From positions 4,154,001 through 4,218,000 of the forward strand of contig CP036279.1 of assembly GCA_007748055.1 (NCBI GenBank): 64,000 nt of DNA, given 5' to 3'. The notes under the pieces were generated by a model. The model saw only the letters and a list, made by a program, of their open reading frames with translations, had not been told where the DNA came from and did no database searches. Positions 53,901-62,015 of this stretch are shown one piece after another (the stretch's first letter is position 1; each line of letters begins with the position of its first letter). Made by a program: the position numbers and the translations under genes. Source of the DNA: Kolteria novifilia (GTDB taxonomy: Bacteria > Planctomycetota > Planctomycetia > Kolteriales > Kolteriaceae).

Positions 53901-54061
53901 CCGGTGCCGAAGCGCGGCGTCCCTTGGGACTCGTGGTCGTCGGCGGGCTCGCCGTCTCCCAGGTCTTCACACTCTTTTTTACTCCGGTCTTCTTCATCGC
54001 GATGGAGAGACTGGAAAGATGGTTCAAGGGAAAGAGCCAACACGCTCTCGACGAACTATAG
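50960..54061 (+). CDS. RND efflux permease (HAE1, AcrB-like)
   Basis: The protein has 1033 residues, the family length, and a GTG start. It begins VSELFIRRPVMTCLIMAGMVFFGIFSYLRLPIADLPVIDYPTIEV. The proton-relay helix TM4 is LTLSIGFVVDDAIVMLENIVRHIE, which keeps both Asp residues. Further RND motifs are NLSMMALTLSI, GFVPDEDLAKLHGFTVS and, in the second half, IVLSLVLVYILLGTLYESFFHPLTILFGLPSAAIGG and GIVILIGIVKKNAIMVVDFA. It is a trimeric inner-membrane drug/proton antiporter. The two large periplasmic loops fit the HAE1 (drug) rather than the HME (metal) group. It is coupled to the MFP gene. Confidence 0.93.
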   Translation: MSVSELFIRRPVMTCLIMAGMVFFGIFSYLRLPIADLPVIDYPTIEVLVAYPGASPDRMASLCAAPLEQQLTMIPDLQSMTSRSTQGQTEINLQFGLNKKMEQASVDVQAAVQRSLNDLPADLPAPPQYYNVNPTEYPILYITLTSETLPLTKVCDLARLVVANRFERQPGVAQVQFYGERRHAVRVQLDPRKLAVRQLGINEIMESLAEANTMLPTGQLKGKITSPILSSDGELDTAERFARTIVAYQDEAPIRVGDLGRVIDSVINDQTECWFNHQPCVTLGVQREAGANTLSIIEGIKTMLPEIEEELPAGVNIIISGDESVSIRQSMVDLKLTVIVAIIMVVLFIALFLQRPAATFISATAIPFSLVCTFAFMELLGFSLDNLSMMALTLSIGFVVDDAIVMLENIVRHIEMGKGRLEAAVSGSNQITLTLVSMTLSLCIVFVPILFLSGLLGRLLNEFAWTIVITILISGFVSISLTPMLCSRFLRTTTRENRLPIRDHRHQPNARGKFRVFLNIYEWLLRRTIHHPVVTMIIAALTLAWTIHLFIIIPKGFVPDEDLAKLHGFTVSRTGTSFEEMTRLQQQVISVLLDDPNVSTIANYVGNDGITCMGTLYMNLIPRSQRSMTIQEVAESLREKGNTVPGIEVFLRIPPTIPINTTISKASYQYELTANSTDRLYPTATKLLDAMKQIPEIQAVSSELYLDNPTLKITIDRERAERLGVSAADIQSTLDSAFSSRLVNRIYGPSLVYQLLIEVMPEFQEDPASLELLYVESDDGRLVPLDAVVHVEKSRGPLIVDQSGGVPSVTISFEVPEDVALSDAIDKVEMVADEHLGDGVTGRFQGTAQAFRDSLTSFQILIVLSLVLVYILLGTLYESFFHPLTILFGLPSAAIGGLLTLFLFGYELDFYGFLGIVILIGIVKKNAIMVVDFALEAIRSNPEHSPTRAAFQGSVERFRPIIMTTGCAIAGALPIALGFGAGAEARRPLGLVVVGGLAVSQVFTLFFTPVFFIAMERLERWFKGKSQHALDEL

Positions 54062-54294
54062 AATCTCCACAAGTTGCAACGACGCGTCCAACGACGGACC
54101 CTAGGTCGCCACCACAGCTTGGAGAACTCCGCGGACGCCCTCGCGCGATCGAAGTTCGACCCCGGGGCCACTCTTTGGTCATTTCGAGACACAATCCGCA
54201 AACTTTGAAACTCCCCGCTCCGATGTAGAGCTTGAGGAACCTGCGGCGATGAGCGATCGCCTCCCTCGTTCTCTTCCCCTTAGAGGGTGGTCGC

Positions 54295-56481
54295 GTGGTG
54301 CGATTGTTGACGCCAAGCCATGATGCCGCGCTCCCAGGAAGCAACCCGCTTGGCGAGTTCCTCCTCCTTGCCATCATTCCCTTGCTTGTCACCGTGGGCG
54401 GATGTCAGCAGACCCGTCGATGCGAGTGGCAAACGGCCTTGCGCGAGGTGGCGATCGCTCCCGCGCCCGACGAGCCGGAATGCTTCGATCGTCCCCAAGA
54501 CTCCTCCCGAGCCCCTCGGACCGTCGTCGATCTCTCGAACTTGGAGAAATGGGACGTGACCCTCAACCAGGTCATTCAGATGGCGCTGGAGAGCAGCCCG
54601 CGCATCGCCGTCCTACGGAACGTGCCAGGCCAATCGGGGGCCCAGATCGACTTCGAACTTGCCGCGTTCGACACCTACTACTCCTTCGGCGGCACCGTCA
54701 ACCGGGACTTCGCGCAAACATACAACTTCCTCAGTATCTTCGACGCCGATTCGAACCAGAGCCTCGTCAACCAACTCAAGTTCGACACCTTCGGCGAGGT
54801 CTCCGGCTATGACTCCTATGGCGTCAGCTCCACCGATGGAGGCGCGACCCAGAGCACCTTCGATCCCGAGGAAGCCGACCACATGTTCGTGCTTTCCAAA
54901 CGCAACGCGACCGGTGGCTATTCGGAACTCGACTTCGACCTAAGCTACTTCTTCCAGGAGCCGATCTCGAGCGCCTTTACCGCGGTCAACCCAGGCTACT
55001 ACTCCGCCCTCCAGGCGGTCGTCCAGCAGCCGCTCATGCAGGGAGCGGGCATCGCGTTCAATCGCGCCCCGGTGATGATCGCCCGAGCTAACTATGGACA
55101 AGCGACCTACAACTTCGTCGGTTCCGTCTCGAATTTGCTTCGCGATGTCGAGAACGCCTACTGGGAACTCTACTCCGCCTATCAAGACCTCTATTCACGC
55201 GACCTCGGACTCGAACAAGCGCTCTCGACGTGGCAACTAACCAAGCTCGCCCTCGTCGCCGGAACCTCCCCCCCGTCGGATGAGCTCCAGGCACGCAACC
55301 AATACGACGTCTTCCGGGCCGAACGGCTCGAAGCCTTGATGTCGGTCCTTGAGGCCGAACGGTCCTTGCGTCGACTCGTGGGATTGCCCGCCGAGGATGG
55401 CCGTCAAATCATTCCCGCGGACGAACCGACCCAGGCCGAGTTCAAACCGGATTGGAATGTGGGACTCGAGGAAGCGATGTCGCTGCGTCCAGAGATCACC
55501 TCGCAGCACTACGCGATCCGGGCTGCCGAGCTCGAACTGCTGCGGCAACGCAACGGCCTCTTACCCGACCTGACCTTCTCCGCCTCCTACGAGATCACCG
55601 GACTGAACCAGACCTTCTCGGAGTCGGTCGCCGACATGGTCGATGCTCGCTTCACCGACTGGAGCCTCGGCCTTCGCATCAAGCGACAAATCGGGGAACG
55701 CGCCGCCTACGCGTCGGTGCGCGTCGCTCGACTGGCACTAAGTCAGCAGCGAATGGCTCTTCGGCAGCGGGAATTCGACATTCGCCAAGATCTCGCGACC
55801 GCTTACCAAGACGTGATCGGCAACTACGAACTGATGCACGTCCAGCAGAGCCGTCGGCTCTTCGCCTCCAAGTTCGTGACGCTGCAGGAGCAGTTCTATC
55901 GCCATGGGACGATCACCATCGACGTCCTTCTCCAAGCCCAGGCGAGCTACGCCGATGCCGTTCGCGACGAGGGGGTCGCCATCGTCAACTACAACCAAAG
56001 CCTGGCGAACTGGGAGTACACGAAAGGGACGATCATCGCCAACGACGAGGTCGCCGTCCTCGAAGAAACGACGATCGCCCCACCACGAGCTCGGCTCTTC
56101 TCCAAGAAGCGGATGCGGAAGTGGTCGACGAAAAAGGCCAGGACCTCGGTCTTAAGCGAGACCGAAGCCCCCCTCACCACCGAGACCCAGTCTCCGGTCA
56201 ATGCTGAACCCACGTCCCCGCTTGGTGACGAACCCAATTCCCCGGACATTCCCGGGAGGGAACCGCGTTTCTCCTCGGCGACACCGCCCAGCCGTTTCGC
56301 TCCACGGCCCTATCATCCAACCGACGCTCTCCTGGAACCCATCCCCGCTCGCCCTTTCATCAGCGCCGAGTCCGGTCCCATTCGCGGCCGGCTGCCCAGC
56401 GGCACCGAGCCTCTCGAATCGCGCGATTGGCCCATCCCCATCGAAGCGAGCGCCGAGCCTCTCGCTCCCATGCGGCGATGA
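54295..56481 (+). CDS. TolC-like outer-membrane efflux protein with long C-terminal tail
   Basis: The GTG at 54295 (or 54298) gives about 728 residues, with AGAGGG about 7 nt upstream. The N-terminal lipoprotein-like signal is EFLLLAIIPLLVTVGGCQQ. OEP repeats are visible: DVTLNQVIQMALESSPRIAVLRN, YYSALQAVVQQPLMQGAGIAFNRAPVMIARANY, DVENAYWELYSAYQDL, EEAMSLRPEITSQHYAIRAAELEL and DVLLQAQASYADAVRDEGVAIVNYNQSLANWEY. Residues about 590-728 are an extra Pro/Ser/Thr-rich tail that usual TolC proteins lack. It completes the tripartite RND system, 233 bp after the permease gene. Confidence 0.88.
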   Translation: MVRLLTPSHDAALPGSNPLGEFLLLAIIPLLVTVGGCQQTRRCEWQTALREVAIAPAPDEPECFDRPQDSSRAPRTVVDLSNLEKWDVTLNQVIQMALESSPRIAVLRNVPGQSGAQIDFELAAFDTYYSFGGTVNRDFAQTYNFLSIFDADSNQSLVNQLKFDTFGEVSGYDSYGVSSTDGGATQSTFDPEEADHMFVLSKRNATGGYSELDFDLSYFFQEPISSAFTAVNPGYYSALQAVVQQPLMQGAGIAFNRAPVMIARANYGQATYNFVGSVSNLLRDVENAYWELYSAYQDLYSRDLGLEQALSTWQLTKLALVAGTSPPSDELQARNQYDVFRAERLEALMSVLEAERSLRRLVGLPAEDGRQIIPADEPTQAEFKPDWNVGLEEAMSLRPEITSQHYAIRAAELELLRQRNGLLPDLTFSASYEITGLNQTFSESVADMVDARFTDWSLGLRIKRQIGERAAYASVRVARLALSQQRMALRQREFDIRQDLATAYQDVIGNYELMHVQQSRRLFASKFVTLQEQFYRHGTITIDVLLQAQASYADAVRDEGVAIVNYNQSLANWEYTKGTIIANDEVAVLEETTIAPPRARLFSKKRMRKWSTKKARTSVLSETEAPLTTETQSPVNAEPTSPLGDEPNSPDIPGREPRFSSATPPSRFAPRPYHPTDALLEPIPARPFISAESGPIRGRLPSGTEPLESRDWPIPIEASAEPLAPMRR

Positions 56482-57157
56482 GCGTCCATCTCACCCCGGC
56501 ACTCCGGCGAAGACGACACGTTTAGGCAACATCAAGACGCGGAAAGGCCGACAGCCAGCCAACAGATAGGGGTTCGTCGTCGCGACGATTATCCTAGCGT
56601 CGTCGTGGCAACACGCATCGGCACGGTCAACGACCAACGCCACGCGCCCGACACCCACACGGTGACCCAGGCAAAAGTACCCCCGGCGAGATTCGAACGC
56701 ACGACCTACGGTTTAGGAAACGACTCTCGCCTACTTCGATCCCCGACATGGCCCTGAAACGAGGTGTTTTTTGACCTTCCTCGTTTCGGGGTCGTTTCAT
56801 TTCGGTTTCGAGGCTGCTCCAGACGTGACAGTTGACGTGACACCCGACGTTCTTCTCGAAGCATCTCGAGAAACGATCGCCTCGCTTGGTAGCACCCTGC
56901 TTCCCGCCGCATTCACGCCCTCTTGACGCTCGTCGCTGACTTCTGCGCCACCTCGTCCAATCGCTGGCCGAAATTCAACTCACGAGATATCTGGCGCAAC
57001 CGACCAACCGTGGCCATCGAAGGCTCTATTCTGCCAGAAAACTCCGATGACTTGCCCTTACCTCCTCCAGACGAGATTCCGACTGTCGCCAAAGGAAGCA
57101 ATAGTTGTCGCCCAACATCCAATGAACGGCCAATGACAAGGTCGGTTACCAAGCCTG
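56482..57157. other. Gene-poor stretch spanning the putative island edge
   Basis: This stretch contains the tRNA-Arg fragment at 56678-56719. Right of it, 56730-57157 has a few open frames (minus-strand 56913-57152, 79 codons, ends VAQKSATSVKRA) without a recognisable family. Base composition in 56900-57180 is visibly less GC-rich than in the neighbouring genes. Confidence 0.45.
56678..56719 (-). tRNA. 3' fragment of a tRNA-Arg(CCU) gene (putative attachment-site scar)
   Basis: Read on the minus strand, the sequence runs from an anticodon loop TTCCTAA (anticodon CCT) through the 3' stem ACCGT, a 5-nt variable loop, a T-arm with TTCGAAT loop (one mismatch in the stem), to the acceptor strand CGGGGGT and discriminator A, with no encoded CCA. 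Upstream of the anticodon loop the sequence no longer pairs, and the 5' half of the tRNA is absent. This is the form left at the far end of an element that integrated into the 3' part of a tRNA gene. In that case the element lies at higher coordinates and an intact copy should be further right. Confidence 0.6.
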
Positions 57158-57567
57158 TTACCGACCATCGTGTATTGATGACCTCGTTGTTTCGTGGTCA
57201 TCGTTTGACGTTGAGGAGCCCGCGCCGATGGTGGCTCGCTTGGCGGGGAGGCCGCGAAGAGCGAGGAGTGCTGTAGGCCTGTGATCGCAGATGACGAGGT
57301 CGGGCTGCACGAGCTCGACGAGGTTGCGCCAGGCGGCGACGAGGGAGAAGAGTTCGCCGGGGTGGTCGAAGCCGACGTTGCTTTAGGATATGGGCGAAGG
57401 TGACGGTCTTCTCAATGGGGTACGTGGGCGGACTGCACTTGAAGGGAGCCTGCAGGTACCGAACGCCGAGGCCGCCAAAGACCTTCTCCATCGCCTGCAG
57501 GTTCCGTGAGGCGAAGAAGACTTCATTTCCCCGCTCGCGAAGCGATTCCACCGTCCGCCGATGCGGC
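57158..57567 (-). pseudogene. Truncated, frameshifted family 1 glycosyltransferase
   Basis: On the minus strand, starting at the IS66 end, the frame reads TVESLRERGNEVFFASRNLQ, AMEKVFGGLGVRYLQAPFK and TVTFAHIL. It then shifts frame near 57380 to NVGFDHPGELFSLVAAWRNL, VELVQPDLVICDHRP and ALLALRGLPAKRATIGAG. This is the N-terminal Rossmann half of a UGT/MGT-type glycosyltransferase. It has lost its start to the IS66 end, is frameshifted, and lacks the whole nucleotide-sugar-binding C-terminal half. It is not functional. Confidence 0.7.
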
Positions 57568-57633
57568 GTGAGCGTTGCAACGGTGGCGTGTGGGAGAAGC
57601 AGGAGCCGATGACGATGGCGAATCGGTCGCCGA

Positions 57634-59319
57634 TCAACTGGGGGTGGCGGCATGGGCGCGTCGTTGGGCACGGCGGGTGCGTTTGCGGTCGGCTCGTTGG
57701 CGAGCTTCGTTGGCGCGCTCTTGGAGACGATGCTGAGGGTGCTCGTCGATCCAACGGTCGGGTAGCAACGAAGGGAGTTCCGAGGCCGGGGTGGTCGGCA
57801 GGCGAGTGTAGACATCGCGGAGGTAGGCGAAGGGTTCGACGTGATGGCGGTTGCAACTCTTGGTCAGGGTGAAGAAGGTGGCGGCGGTCTCGCCTCCTTG
57901 GCTGTTGCCGAAGAAGAGCCACGCCTTGCGGCCGAGGACGGCGTACTTCAGCGCCGCTTCGGTGCGGTTGTTGTCGATGGGAATCGCCCCATGGTCGAGA
58001 TAGCGTGTGAAGGACTGCCACCGGTTGGTCATGTAAGCGATGGCGGCGCGCAGCTTCGATTTCGGAAGCTCCCGCTCGTGCTGCTCGAGCAGCCACTGGT
58101 GGAACTCGGTCACGATCGGCTTGGCTTCGCGTTGCCGCAGGGCGCCGCGTTGTGACACACTACTGTCACGGGCGCGATCTTCGATGTCGTAGAGCCGCTG
58201 GAAGTAGCCGAGGGCGGTGTGCGTCCGCACGCTCGGCGCGCTGAAGTGGATTTCCTCGAACTTACGGCGCGCATGAGCCCAGCAGCCGACGGGGACGATC
58301 CGGTCGTCCGCCGCGGCGATTCGCTCGTAGCAGGTGTAGGCGTCCGACTGCAAGTAACCCTGGAAGCCGGCGAGGAACTCGTCGGGACCATCGCGGCTGC
58401 GGTCGGGCGTGAAGTGGAAGCAGTCGTAGGGATGGGCATTGTCGCCGACGGTGCTCCAGAGATAGGTCTTGGTGCAGCCAGGCGGCTCGCCCGCCAACAT
58501 CTTGACCGGCGTTTCATCGCAGCCCAGCACCTCGGACTGCAACGCCAGCCGACGCATCAGTTCGACTAACGGCGCGACCGCCAAGGCCAGGGCGAAGAGC
58601 CAACGCTGTTGGGTGCCGCGGCCGATGCGGCAGCCGTGGCGAGCGAGGATGTCCTCATGTCGGTAGTAGGGCAGATGGTCGGCGAAGCGACTGGCGGTCA
58701 GATGAGCCCAGAAGCCGGGGCCGGCGTAAGCGTCGATCAACTGCGGCGGCTTCGTTGCCGAGACGATCGTCGTCTCGCCCGATGCTTCGTCGCGAACGAT
58801 CACCTCTTGGTAATGTTCGATCACATGGATCGAAGCGGGCGTGAACTCCAGTTGCTCGCTGGTCTTCTTGAAGAACCGCCGGGCGGTCGGGTCGCTTCTC
58901 AGCTCCTCGGGAATCTCTTGCTCGTCGAGTTCGTGACGGACCGTCTTGCGCGGCAGCAGGTCGGGGAAGAGACGCCGGCCGCGTCCCTTGCTCGAGCGGC
59001 GTTCTGGTGACGGTTCGTCGTCATCGCTCTCGTCGTCGTCGCCGGAGCCTGAATCGTCGTCCGCCCCGACGATTGTCGAGTCGAACAAAAGCCCCTGCTG
59101 GGAATCGTCGACGAAGCGTTCCCGCCGCCGGCCGTACAAGGTCCGCTTGAGCAAGTCGACGTCGCTCTGCAAGCGATCGATCGTCTCCTGCTGCTGGGCG
59201 ATGGTCTCTTGCTGCTGGGCGATGACGGCGGCTTGCCGTCGGCGCTCCCGATCGAGTTCGAGGATCAACTCGTGGCAGGCGTCGATGTCGCGAGGGAGGT
59301 TCACGTCGAAGGCGTCCAT
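57634..59319 (-). CDS. tnpC: IS66 transposase TnpC
   Basis: From the ATG at 59319 (a TTG at 59322 adds one residue) the protein has 561 residues. The N-terminus is a leucine-zipper-like helix with duplicated IAQQQET units. Next come an acidic linker (GADDDSGSGDDDESDDDEPS), a zinc-finger/IS66 N-terminal domain, and the DDE catalytic domain: first Asp in LGCDETPVKML, second in LQSDAYTCYERI, Glu in PIDNNRTEAALKYAVLGRKAWLFFGNS. Length and motifs fit a complete enzyme. The C-terminus is extended by a Lys/Arg/Ala-rich tail. Confidence 0.93.
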   Translation of the reverse strand: MDAFDVNLPRDIDACHELILELDRERRRQAAVIAQQQETIAQQQETIDRLQSDVDLLKRTLYGRRRERFVDDSQQGLLFDSTIVGADDDSGSGDDDESDDDEPSPERRSSKGRGRRLFPDLLPRKTVRHELDEQEIPEELRSDPTARRFFKKTSEQLEFTPASIHVIEHYQEVIVRDEASGETTIVSATKPPQLIDAYAGPGFWAHLTASRFADHLPYYRHEDILARHGCRIGRGTQQRWLFALALAVAPLVELMRRLALQSEVLGCDETPVKMLAGEPPGCTKTYLWSTVGDNAHPYDCFHFTPDRSRDGPDEFLAGFQGYLQSDAYTCYERIAAADDRIVPVGCWAHARRKFEEIHFSAPSVRTHTALGYFQRLYDIEDRARDSSVSQRGALRQREAKPIVTEFHQWLLEQHERELPKSKLRAAIAYMTNRWQSFTRYLDHGAIPIDNNRTEAALKYAVLGRKAWLFFGNSQGGETAATFFTLTKSCNRHHVEPFAYLRDVYTRLPTTPASELPSLLPDRWIDEHPQHRLQERANEARQRADRKRTRRAQRRAHAATPS

Positions 59320-59680
59320 CAAACCGATCTCAGTTGTCGCGGGGACACCCTAGCACGTCGACATCGGAGGCGCCAGAGCAGTTTCAGCGATTTCGACGGA
59401 ATGACGAGAAAACCTGCGAGTCCGCCTCGTCGCTGCCATCACCATGACATCGTTGTCGCTCGCGAAGAGAACGCCAGGGTCGATCGTCCAACGAGATTGG
59501 CAAGCGAAGAACCCTGGGTCCGAGGACAACCGAAGACAAGACTCGGTTTTGGTCGCGTGCCGTCCCATGGCTTCCAGTCTCTCGCCGCCGTGACGGGGAA
59601 CTGGCGTCTCGAAGGAGCAGCGGCGCGTCCTGGCTCCGCGGAGCGGCACGCATCATTCGGGAAAGAGCGAGGGGAAGTCA
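59320..59680. other. 361-bp gap between tnpB and tnpC of IS66
   Basis: These two genes normally lie within a few tens of bp. The open frames here (best on minus, 59350-59649, 99 codons) have no recognisable sequence. The gap may be inserted DNA or an unusual feature of this IS subgroup. Confidence 0.45.
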
Positions 59681-60073
59681 CTAACGACGGGACGATGACG
59701 TCGCGTCACGGTGCCGATCGGAGACTTGAAAGCGCTTGCGATGCCGGACCGAGGAAAGGTCGATGCCCTCGAGAATGAGTGACAATTGTCCGGCAGTGAT
59801 CTCGAGGCCAGCCTCGTCGTCGGCCGCCTGGGCGTCGGGAAGCTGATAGCTCCCTTCCTCCAACTGCTGATACCAAATGCAATAGCCGACGCCGCCCCAA
59901 TAGAGAACCTTGATCCGATCCCTGCGGCGATTGATGAAGACGAACAGGTGGCCCGAAAGCGGATCTTGCTCGAGCACCGATTCCGCCAAGGCGATGAGCC
60001 CGTGAAAGCTCTTACGCATATCGACCGGTTCCCGGGCCAGGAAGATCCGCACCTGGTGAGGGACCGACCACAT
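59681..60073 (-). CDS. tnpB: IS66 accessory protein TnpB
   Basis: The ATG at 60073, just after the tnpA stop, gives 130 residues. The family core is clear: VRIFLAREPVDMRKSFHGLIALAES, DPLSGHLFVFINRRRDRIKVLYWGGVGYCIWYQQLEEGSYQLP. This is the IS66 Orf2-like protein required with TnpA and TnpC for transposition. The open frame extends up to 60235, but that part overlaps tnpA. Confidence 0.93.
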   Translation of the reverse strand: MWSVPHQVRIFLAREPVDMRKSFHGLIALAESVLEQDPLSGHLFVFINRRRDRIKVLYWGGVGYCIWYQQLEEGSYQLPDAQAADDEAGLEITAGQLSLILEGIDLSSVRHRKRFQVSDRHRDATSSSRR

Positions 60074-60075
60074 GC

Positions 60076-60429
60076 TCACTCCTCCTCGACGCTCTCGAGG
60101 GCGGCAAGCACTTGACGCAACGCGTCGCAGTCGACTTGGGCCGGCGCCCGCACGATGTAGCCTCGGGGGTGAACGATCTCGATCACGCTCATCGACGTCG
60201 GCACCAATCGCAACGCCACGAACGGCGACGGACACGTTCCACCGCCATCGACCGCAGTCGACCGTTCCTCTTTTCGATCGCGTCGCTGTAGCTCACGCCG
60301 CCAACCGTAGAACGACGCCTCCGAAATCCCCTCTTCCCGGCAGAATCGTCGAACGCCCCGCCCGCTCTCCTCTTGCCGACGAACGACCTTCCGCCAATAC
60401 GCTTCCTTCTCCGCACAACGAACCCGCAT
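60076..60429 (-). CDS. tnpA: IS66 accessory protein TnpA (helix-turn-helix)
   Basis: The protein has 117 residues. An N-terminal helix-turn-helix (YWRKVVRRQEESGRGVRRFCREEGISEASFYGWRREL) is followed by a small beta-rich domain (FVALRLVPTSMSVIEIVHPRGYIVRAP). This matches IS66 Orf1/TnpA. Its stop is 2 nt before the tnpB start, so translation is coupled. Confidence 0.88.
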   Translation of the reverse strand: MRVRCAEKEAYWRKVVRRQEESGRGVRRFCREEGISEASFYGWRRELQRRDRKEERSTAVDGGGTCPSPFVALRLVPTSMSVIEIVHPRGYIVRAPAQVDCDALRQVLAALESVEEE

Positions 60430-60507
60430 CTTTCGCCTCGCGACAAACCAGGGCCAACCAACCCAAGCCTACCGCAACCCACAAGACGCCACCGTTGCAA
60501 CGCTCAC

Positions 60508-60878
60508 GTCTATGGTGCCCGACAAGGCGACTACTGGAGCAAGAGCGGTCTACCGATGTCGAACGCGTTCTGGTCAACCGAAGCTGCGGTCCTCTGAAGG
60601 CCGAGACCGTCGGTGATGATGGTCGGCTCCGCAAGACCGACGCCATTCGTCTCGCCTTCCGATCACCGTCGGGCAAGACAGGCATCAAGATGCAGCCCAA
60701 GCTTCTCCGAAAGACGAGCGCGACGCTCATCGACAACGAGTTCCCGGGACTCGGGGATGTCTTCCTGGGTCACTCGCCACGCTCGATCAAAGAACGGCAC
60801 TACGTCCAGCCGTCACAGGAAAAGTTCGACGAGGCGATTGCCTGGCTCGGCGAGCGGCTTGGAATCGACCAGCCGTAG
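60508..60878 (+). pseudogene. 3' end of a tyrosine recombinase (integrase)
   Basis: The frame ending at TAG 60876-60878 contains the C-terminal catalytic region of a tyrosine recombinase: KTGIKMQPKLLRKTSATLID (Arg of the H-x-x-R box, with Lys for His), DVFLGHSPRSIKERHYVQPS (His of the G-H motif and the Tyr nucleophile in RHY), then EKFDEAIAWLGERLG. The N-terminal part, including the first catalytic Arg, is absent. The sequence stops being integrase-like within about 100 bp of the IS66 end. It is a remnant, and supports an integrated element in this region. Confidence 0.75.
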
Positions 60879-60914
60879 TTTGGGGAGGCTCTTGGCATGT
60901 TCGCGAGCGATAAC

Positions 60915-61162
60915 GGCCCTCGACGTCCTTCGGGGGCTCGATCCGCTTTCTCTGCCCCTGTGACGTCGAACTCCGCGACACCGTCAACCCGCGCGACAAC
61001 CTCGCCCACTGCTTCTGCTGTCAGCAAAACCTCAACAACATCGACCTACTCATCGAAATCGGTTACGACCTCCGCGCCGCCGTCGCGCTGCTCGAACAAT
61101 GGCTCCACCGCTACCAACATCAGCAAGCGCAAAACAAAAATCGTACCCCGCGCTTCCCCTGA
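60915..61162 (+). pseudogene. CHC2-type zinc-finger (primase-like) protein remnant
   Basis: After a TAA at 60912 the open frame reads IRFLCPCDVELRDTVNPRDN, then LAHCFCCQQNLNNIDLLIEI, GYDLRAAVALLEQWL, and ends at TGA 61160-61162. The C-P-C-D...C-F-C-C spacing matches the CHC2 zinc finger of DnaG-like primases, with the His replaced by Asp. No start codon with a ribosome site is present, so it looks like a broken gene. It stands right after the integrase remnant and is probably part of the same mobile element. Confidence 0.55.
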
Positions 61163-61401
61163 ATCTCGTTCGAGCTTCCGTCAACCAGCCACCACGGTCC
61201 CAACAGCCACGCATGAAGTCGCCAAACCAACCAACCCGATCGCGTCCACGCTCCTCCAAAACTTCCAGCAATTCGGCAAAACCGCCCTCGGAAGCCCCAA
61301 ATCTCTACAGCCCTAGTTCGGCAACGAATGCGACCAGAATTAAAACGGGGACACCTGAGCTCACCCACGTACCCGCCGAACGAACCGACCCCGGCGCCCA
61401 T
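61163..61401. other. Short stretch after the CHC2 remnant
   Basis: A second frame here (ending LLQNFQQFGKTALGSPKSLQ and TAG near 61316) could be the frameshifted C-terminus of the CHC2 protein. That is only a possibility. Nothing else is recognised. Confidence 0.3.
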
Positions 61402-61983
61402 TTAGAGGCTCTCCCCAGTGATTCGCCGATATGCCTTTCGAGCCTTGTCTTTGGTCATCGAATCCGCATCTACGGCGTACTTGAGAGCGTCAAGAATCTC
61501 GGGAGATGAATCACCAATGTTGCCAAGAGCTTCCGCAGCCCACAATCCGGTGCTATTGCGGACGTTCACTCTAAGGGCCGTTGCCAACTCCAACTTGGCG
61601 GGCGCAGCGTTCGGACCGAGATCTAGGAATGCTCTAGCCGCCGCGTCCGTGACAAAGGAGTCTCGACTCTTGAGTGCTTCCACAAGGATCGGAATCGAAG
61701 GAGACGCATGTTCTCCCAACAATCCGAGAGTCGACAATGCCTGCAATCGCTCAAAACGGTAGCGACTTCTTGTCGACTCTTCGATCTCAGTTCGCAAACT
61801 CACTTTGTTAGGATTGGCGAGGAATTCGTCTTTAAGCGCCTTGAGACGTGATGACGCTTGTTTCCTCCTGGCGACAGTGTCGATGCCAAGAATGTCCATT
61901 GGTCCACCGAACCATGCAATCAAGAAGAGTGCGACGATTGAGACAATGAGCGGCACCAGAAGGTATTTCACAAGTGCGAGCAT
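61402..61983 (-). CDS. Membrane-anchored HEAT-repeat protein
   Basis: The ATG at 61983 gives 193 residues. One N-terminal transmembrane helix (YLLVPLIVSIVALFLIAWFGG) is followed by a helical linker and HEAT repeats at about 80-175 (ERLQALSTLGLLGEHASPSIPILVEALKS, SFVTDAAARAFLDLGPNAAPAKLELATAL, STGLWAAEALGNIGDSSPEILDALKYAVD). It is probably a scaffold at the membrane. Codon use is less GC-biased than in the genes left of 56 kb, which agrees with an island origin. It lies 32 bp after the truncated gene upstream. Confidence 0.68.
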   Translation of the reverse strand: MLALVKYLLVPLIVSIVALFLIAWFGGPMDILGIDTVARRKQASSRLKALKDEFLANPNKVSLRTEIEESTRSRYRFERLQALSTLGLLGEHASPSIPILVEALKSRDSFVTDAAARAFLDLGPNAAPAKLELATALRVNVRNSTGLWAAEALGNIGDSSPEILDALKYAVDADSMTKDKARKAYRRITGESL

Positions 61984-62015
61984 CGCCTGCAATGTCCTGC
62001 TCCGTTCAGATTCTA

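Larger units (their letters stand above)
57568..60507 (-). mobile_element. IS66-family insertion sequence
   Basis: Perfect 22-bp terminal inverted repeats are found at 57568-57589 (starting GTGAGCGTTGCAACGGTGGC) and 60486-60507. Inside are tnpA, tnpB and tnpC in the standard order, on the minus strand. The flanking 8-mers, GATGCGGC on the left and GTCTATGG on the right, are not a target duplication. There is an unusual 361-bp gap between tnpB and tnpC. Total length is 2940 bp. Confidence 0.9.

Noticed and set aside
56706-57152. Two short minus-strand ORFs as genes near the tRNA fragment
   Set aside because: No motif, no ribosome-binding site and weak codon structure. I could not tell them from chance open frames in this gene-poor stretch.
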